From positions 744,001 through 808,000 of the forward strand of contig CBDBBV010000002.1 of NCBI GenBank assembly GCA_965203265.1: a stretch of DNA of 64,000 nucleotides, written 5' to 3'. Below the pieces are notes generated by a model. That model was not told the origin of the DNA, searched no databases, and worked only from the letters and a program-made list of their open reading frames with translations. Below are positions 60,204 through 64,000 of this stretch, piece by piece (positions within the stretch are counted from its first letter, which is position 1; the number at the start of each line of letters is the position of its first letter). The translations under genes were made by a program, and so were the position numbers. The stretch comes from JAHRAW01 sp965203265. GTDB taxonomy: Bacteria > Pseudomonadota > Gammaproteobacteria > Arenicellales > Poriferihabitantaceae.

Positions 60204-63200
60204 ATGAATACCCGTAGATTGAACACCCGGTCCGCCCAACCCGCCCCCGCCGTCGGCGTGGATGTGAACATAACCCCCCCCCCCCCCCCCCCCCCCCTTA
60301 CACGAGGGACTGACCCCACGGGAGGCGCGATGAACGCCGCCTCCCCCTCCCGCCGGAAGGTTTTCCGCCCAATCTTCGCACGCAACCGTCTCGCCCTTCT
60401 CTCCGCGTTGTTGCTTGGTGCGCTCAACCCATTCGCCGCCGCGCCGGCCGCCGCCGCCACGCTGGTGAGCAACATCGGGCAATCGATTGCTACTGGGACT
60501 AGCTTCCGAACAGTACGCGATTCGTACGCTCAGGGGTTCACCACCGGAAGCTTTGCTCAGGGCTACATACTCTCCGGCATTGATGTGCGGATACGGAATG
60601 TGGGTACAGTTGGCGTTGGCCATTTGCTTACTAGTCTCAAGGCGGAGCTGTGGTCATCGACTAGCGCCGGCGCGCCGAATGCAAAACTGGCCAGCCTGAA
60701 GCCGCCTGTGAGCAGTTCGCCTGGCAATGTTCTGGCCGCCTGGACGGCGCCAACGGGCACTCGGCTCGCAGCGAATACCTCGTACCATCTGGTTCTGTAC
60801 AACGGCGCTGATCAAATCCTTCTGCTACTGCCGACTTCGGCCGCCGAGGACTCCGGAGGCGCGGCAGGCTGGAGCATCGCCAACAATCCATTTGAAATCA
60901 ATTCGGTCACGTTGGCTAGCGGAACTTGGACAGCTCAGACCACGTCGCCGCTTATGATTCGCGTCAACGGCTCGCAGGTCGGGGCGGTAACGCCTCCGGC
61001 CGCGCCCACCGCCGTGGCCGCCGCTGTGACCGGCTTCGACGCCCTGACTCTGACTTGGACGGCGCCGACCGGCACGGTAACGGACTACGATGTGCACTAC
61101 ACCTCCTCGACTGATGTCGCCAATGACGCCGCCGTGGGCACGGATGCGGCGGCGGGCTGGGTGGTCGCTTCCCGCGCCGTCGGCGACACTTCGGCCTCGC
61201 AGGCGATACCCGAACTGATCGGCGGAGTTCACCGGATTCGAGTGCGGGCGGTGAATGCCGGCGTCGCCGGCGCATGGGCGTTCGCGTTGGGTACGCCAAC
61301 GAGCAAACCCGCCGGCACTGTCTGGGCAGCAACCTTGAACGTGAAGGATATAACCGAGTCCATTGATAATGGTTGCGTCAATGTGATACACAACACAGCC
61401 GGAGCGTCGGAGAAATGTTCGACTTCCGCGACGCTGTCGGAAGACGAGTTTACCGTCGGCGGCGCGACTTACCAGATAACCCAAACTTTAGTCTCTCCCA
61501 CTGGTTATTTCCATACGTTATTGAGCGCACAACCGAACGCCGCGCTCCAAGCCCTCAACTTCTGCGTCGGCTCAACCGCCGTCACCAAGGTTTCGAGCAA
61601 TGACTTGCAAAAGAGCAACTCCGGCCTCTCCTGGTCGCCCGGCGATCAGGTGCAGCTGAGCATCGGCAGCACTTGCCCGACAGCCACGGCCTCGACCACC
61701 CCGATAGCCGTGGCGCTGTCGGTCTCGCCGAATCCGGTGGCGGAAGGGGAGGCGGCCACGGTTACCGTCTCGCTCGACAAGGCGGCGCTTGCCAAGTATC
61801 GGGTGTATCTGACGGAGAGTGGCACCGCATCCGCGCTGTCGGCGACGCGCGATTACCGGTTCGCGGGAGACAGAACCTACATCGACATCGAGCAGGGAGC
61901 AAGGATCGGCACGAACTTTCTGGCGGCTCTGTCCGATGCGCGCGTCGAGTCGGAAGAAACCATCGTCATCGACATCGACGACGTTGTTCTCCACTCCACC
62001 ATAGAAACTACGCCAACCGAAGTATCGACCATCGTCACCAAGATCGGCACCGTGGTTCGCATTTCCGAGGTGGCTCCAGTCGAGGTAACGCTGACGGCCA
62101 CGCCGAATCCGGTGGCGGAGGGTCAGTCAGTAACGGTTACGGCGACGTTGTCTTCGGCGCTGGCAACCGACGTCTCCATTCCGGCGACGGTAACGGCGGG
62201 CACGGCGGAGCCCGAGGATTACGCCACGGCACTCACCAGTTTCGACATCTTCGCCGGCAACACCTCCGCCCAATCCACTATCAACACCAATCAGGACGTG
62301 GATGCCGATGACGAGACCATCATCGTAACGCTGGGCTCGCCGCTGCCCGCGGGCTTGGCGGCGGGCAATTCCGGCTCGGTGACGATAAACATCAACGACG
62401 ACGACACCCCGCCGTCCACCGATGCCGGCCTGCGCGAGTTGGCGGTGAGTGGCGCAACCAGCGCCGCCGGTACCTATACGGCGCTGGACTTCGCCCCGGC
62501 CTTCTCCGGCAACACCCTCGCATATCGCGCCGAAGTGCCCAACGACCTGACTCACATCATGGTAACGCCAACGGTGTCCGACAGCGGCAGGGCGACCATC
62601 GAGGCGGGCCTGAGCAGTAGCCTGCAGTCGGTCGTCGACGGCACTGCAAGTGCCGCCATCGCCCTCGCCGAGGGCGAAAACCGCATCAATGTAAAGGTAA
62701 CGGCCGAGGACACGATTACCATTCGCACCTACACGGTAACGGTCACGCGAAGGGAGGCGCCGAGTGCGCTGGAATTGTCGGCGAATCCGCAGGAAATTCC
62801 GCAGAGCCGGATGTCAACCATAACGGCGACACTGGACGCCCCGGCGCTGAGTAGCGGTGCCACGGTAACCTTCACCTTCAACGGCGATGCGGTTCGCGGC
62901 AGTGGCGCCGATGCCGACTACGATGTGGATACCGATACCATCACAATCAAAGGTAGCCAACTCAGCGGCGAATTCACAATCACGGCGTCGCCGAACGCCC
63001 GAGTCGATCGCTCCATCATCCTCACGGCAAGCGTTACCACCGGCACCCTGTCGTTTTCCACTACGCAGGACTTCGAAATCACCTTCACGGCGGCGCGGAT
63101 GGAGCGCTTGCACGAGGCGGTTCTCCCCGAAGTGGCGCGCGCCGTGGCCGGTCGGGTAACCGGCGCGATTTCGGCGCGGGTGGGGGCGGTATGGCGCGGC

Positions 63201-64000
63201 GGCGGGAACGGTGCCTCGGCCAATCTCGGCGGCCAGAGCACGCTGGCGGGTGCCTTGCAAAGCCATGCGCCGGGCTTGGTCAACGACGGTCGCCCGATGC
63301 GCGACCTGCTCGACGGCTCCGATTTCGTCCTGCCGTTCCACACCAGAGAAGAGGGCGGCGGCCTGCGCAATACCTCCCTGTGGGGTAGCGGCGAATACCG
63401 CAATTTCTCCGGTGATAATGACGGCGTGGAATTCGAAGGCAGTTTGTACGGCGCACAAATCGGTGTGGATTCCAAAGTGCGCGACAACCTGCTGGCCGGG
63501 GTGGCGCTGTCGTGGAGTCAGGGTGAGTTGGAATACGAGGATAGCGGCAGTGGCCGAACCAGTCAGGGCGACTACGAAATCGACTTACTCGCCATCCACC
63601 CCTACCTCAGCTGGCGTTCCGCGCAGATGGATTGGTGGGGCACCGTCGGCTACGGCACGGGCGAAGCGGAAATTACTCCGGATGAAGGCGAATCTTCCGC
63701 CAACGATGTAACCCTGCAATCCGTGAGTTTGGGCGGCAGTGGCCTGCTGTGGTCGCGCGATGATGCCAATATGCGCCTCAAGGGGGAAATCACGCGCGCC
63801 GATTTGTCGGTGGACAGAAGCGCCCAAGTTGCCGCCGTGGACGTGTCAACCACCCTGATTCGATTTGCCGCCGAGGCGAGTAGCACCCGCCCCTTGCATA
63901 ACGGCGGCCACCTATCGCCATCCATTTCCCTCGGCCTACGCCACGACGGCGGAGACGGCGTAGACGGCAACACCAGCACCGGCGCGGAATTCCACGGCAC
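60204..64000 (+). CDS. Surface protein with modular passenger and autotransporter-type barrel (copy 3), 3' end outside window
   Basis: An open frame of 1265 codons from ATG 60204 to the window edge with no stop. GGAGA lies upstream. Residues 1-42 include a Pro run encoded by C24, then a second in-frame ATG (60330, preceded by GGGAGG) starts a signal peptide (RLALLSALLLGALNPFAAAP). Passenger, in order: choice-of-anchor-like domain, fibronectin III-like domain (about 265-360), a Cys-containing domain I do not recognise, two Calx-beta repeats, a cadherin-like sandwich, another beta repeat and the linker LHEAVLPEVARAVAGRV at about residue 968. The barrel that follows (SLWGSGEYRNFSGDNDGVEF) is cut by the window end. 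Confidence 0.8.
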   Translation, partial: MNTRRLNTRSAQPAPAVGVDVNITPPPPPPPLTRGTDPTGGAMNAASPSRRKVFRPIFARNRLALLSALLLGALNPFAAAPAAAATLVSNIGQSIATGTSFRTVRDSYAQGFTTGSFAQGYILSGIDVRIRNVGTVGVGHLLTSLKAELWSSTSAGAPNAKLASLKPPVSSSPGNVLAAWTAPTGTRLAANTSYHLVLYNGADQILLLLPTSAAEDSGGAAGWSIANNPFEINSVTLASGTWTAQTTSPLMIRVNGSQVGAVTPPAAPTAVAAAVTGFDALTLTWTAPTGTVTDYDVHYTSSTDVANDAAVGTDAAAGWVVASRAVGDTSASQAIPELIGGVHRIRVRAVNAGVAGAWAFALGTPTSKPAGTVWAATLNVKDITESIDNGCVNVIHNTAGASEKCSTSATLSEDEFTVGGATYQITQTLVSPTGYFHTLLSAQPNAALQALNFCVGSTAVTKVSSNDLQKSNSGLSWSPGDQVQLSIGSTCPTATASTTPIAVALSVSPNPVAEGEAATVTVSLDKAALAKYRVYLTESGTASALSATRDYRFAGDRTYIDIEQGARIGTNFLAALSDARVESEETIVIDIDDVVLHSTIETTPTEVSTIVTKIGTVVRISEVAPVEVTLTATPNPVAEGQSVTVTATLSSALATDVSIPATVTAGTAEPEDYATALTSFDIFAGNTSAQSTINTNQDVDADDETIIVTLGSPLPAGLAAGNSGSVTININDDDTPPSTDAGLRELAVSGATSAAGTYTALDFAPAFSGNTLAYRAEVPNDLTHIMVTPTVSDSGRATIEAGLSSSLQSVVDGTASAAIALAEGENRINVKVTAEDTITIRTYTVTVTRREAPSALELSANPQEIPQSRMSTITATLDAPALSSGATVTFTFNGDAVRGSGADADYDVDTDTITIKGSQLSGEFTITASPNARVDRSIILTASVTTGTLSFSTTQDFEITFTAARMERLHEAVLPEVARAVAGRVTGAISARVGAVWRGGGNGASANLGGQSTLAGALQSHAPGLVNDGRPMRDLLDGSDFVLPFHTREEGGGLRNTSLWGSGEYRNFSGDNDGVEFEGSLYGAQIGVDSKVRDNLLAGVALSWSQGELEYEDSGSGRTSQGDYEIDLLAIHPYLSWRSAQMDWWGTVGYGTGEAEITPDEGESSANDVTLQSVSLGGSGLLWSRDDANMRLKGEITRADLSVDRSAQVAAVDVSTTLIRFAAEASSTRPLHNGGHLSPSISLGLRHDGGDGVDGNTSTGAEFHG
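60274..60297 (+). repeat. Poly(C) tract, 24 bases
   Basis: Twenty-four consecutive C residues, 70 nt after ATG 60204 and 33 nt before ATG 60330, in the same relative place as the C19 tract in copy 2. The current length leaves the upstream ATG in frame. Confidence 0.95.

Noticed and set aside
60165..60623. Minus-strand Gly-rich frames across the C24 tract
   Set aside because: Their Gly runs are the reverse complement of poly(C), and they lie opposite the continuous plus-strand surface-protein frame.
1..64000. CRISPR arrays, rRNA operons, insertion sequences, prophage genes
   Set aside because: Looked for direct-repeat/spacer patterns, rRNA signatures, transposase or integrase motifs; none were recognised by eye.

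Overview
The window is a high-GC chromosomal segment of a gammaproteobacterium. This rests on gene order: tRNA-Val then thrS-infC-rpmI-rplT-pheS-pheT-ihfA-merR then tRNA-Pro; gltX; xseB-ispA-dxs; mlaFEDCB with an IbaG-type bolA; pyrG-kdsA-eno-ftsB; and prs-rplY-pth-ychF next to tRNA-Gln. IHF and the Mla system also fit. Genes for methylated-amine catabolism and a CbbO-like VWA protein are compatible with a marine or host-associated lifestyle, but that is inference.

Layout. 1-9052: serS, a fatty acid desaturase, and a cluster around methylated amines (MttB-family methyltransferase, a coupled XRE regulator, a divergent HisA-like barrel, a HAD phosphatase and a dimethylglycine/sarcosine dehydrogenase-like FAD-GcvT enzyme). 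9053-14609: an AT-richer island with a BrnT-family toxin whose stop overlaps the start of a 1517-residue protein. That protein carries an antitoxin-like leader, a GHKL (sacsin-type) ATPase module and a C-terminal DEAH helicase. It is the best candidate for an undescribed, defence-like system. 14610-20579: isoprenoid genes, folE2, and a divergent LysR/EamA pair sharing a perfect 17-bp palindrome. 20661-28733: the Mla phospholipid-transport operon and its usual neighbour bolA, now separated by an outer-membrane-barrel surface protein, an orphan DNA methyltransferase and a decayed second barrel tail. 28761-38334: grxD and the translation/IHF operon, then gltX. 38752-41674: a second barrel surface protein, then tRNA-Ala and tRNA-Glu. 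41724-53007: GST, M16 protease, pncC, accA, tilS, pyrG, kdsA, eno, ftsB and cbiX. 53014-59849: hemH, CbbO-like, ychF, pth, rplY, prs and tRNA-Gln, all on the minus strand. 60204-end: a third, incomplete barrel surface protein.

The three surface-protein genes are a dispersed family. They share a C-terminal barrel and a near-identical promoter (TTGCCA-like, 16-bp spacer, TATAAT-like) but carry different modular passengers. Two have very long poly(C) tracts (19 and 24) between an upstream ATG and an inner ATG placed before the signal peptide, and the two alternative frames end in the same way in both genes. This looks like a slippage-controlled (phase-variable) expression switch. Most other genes are conserved housekeeping genes with tight operonic spacing.
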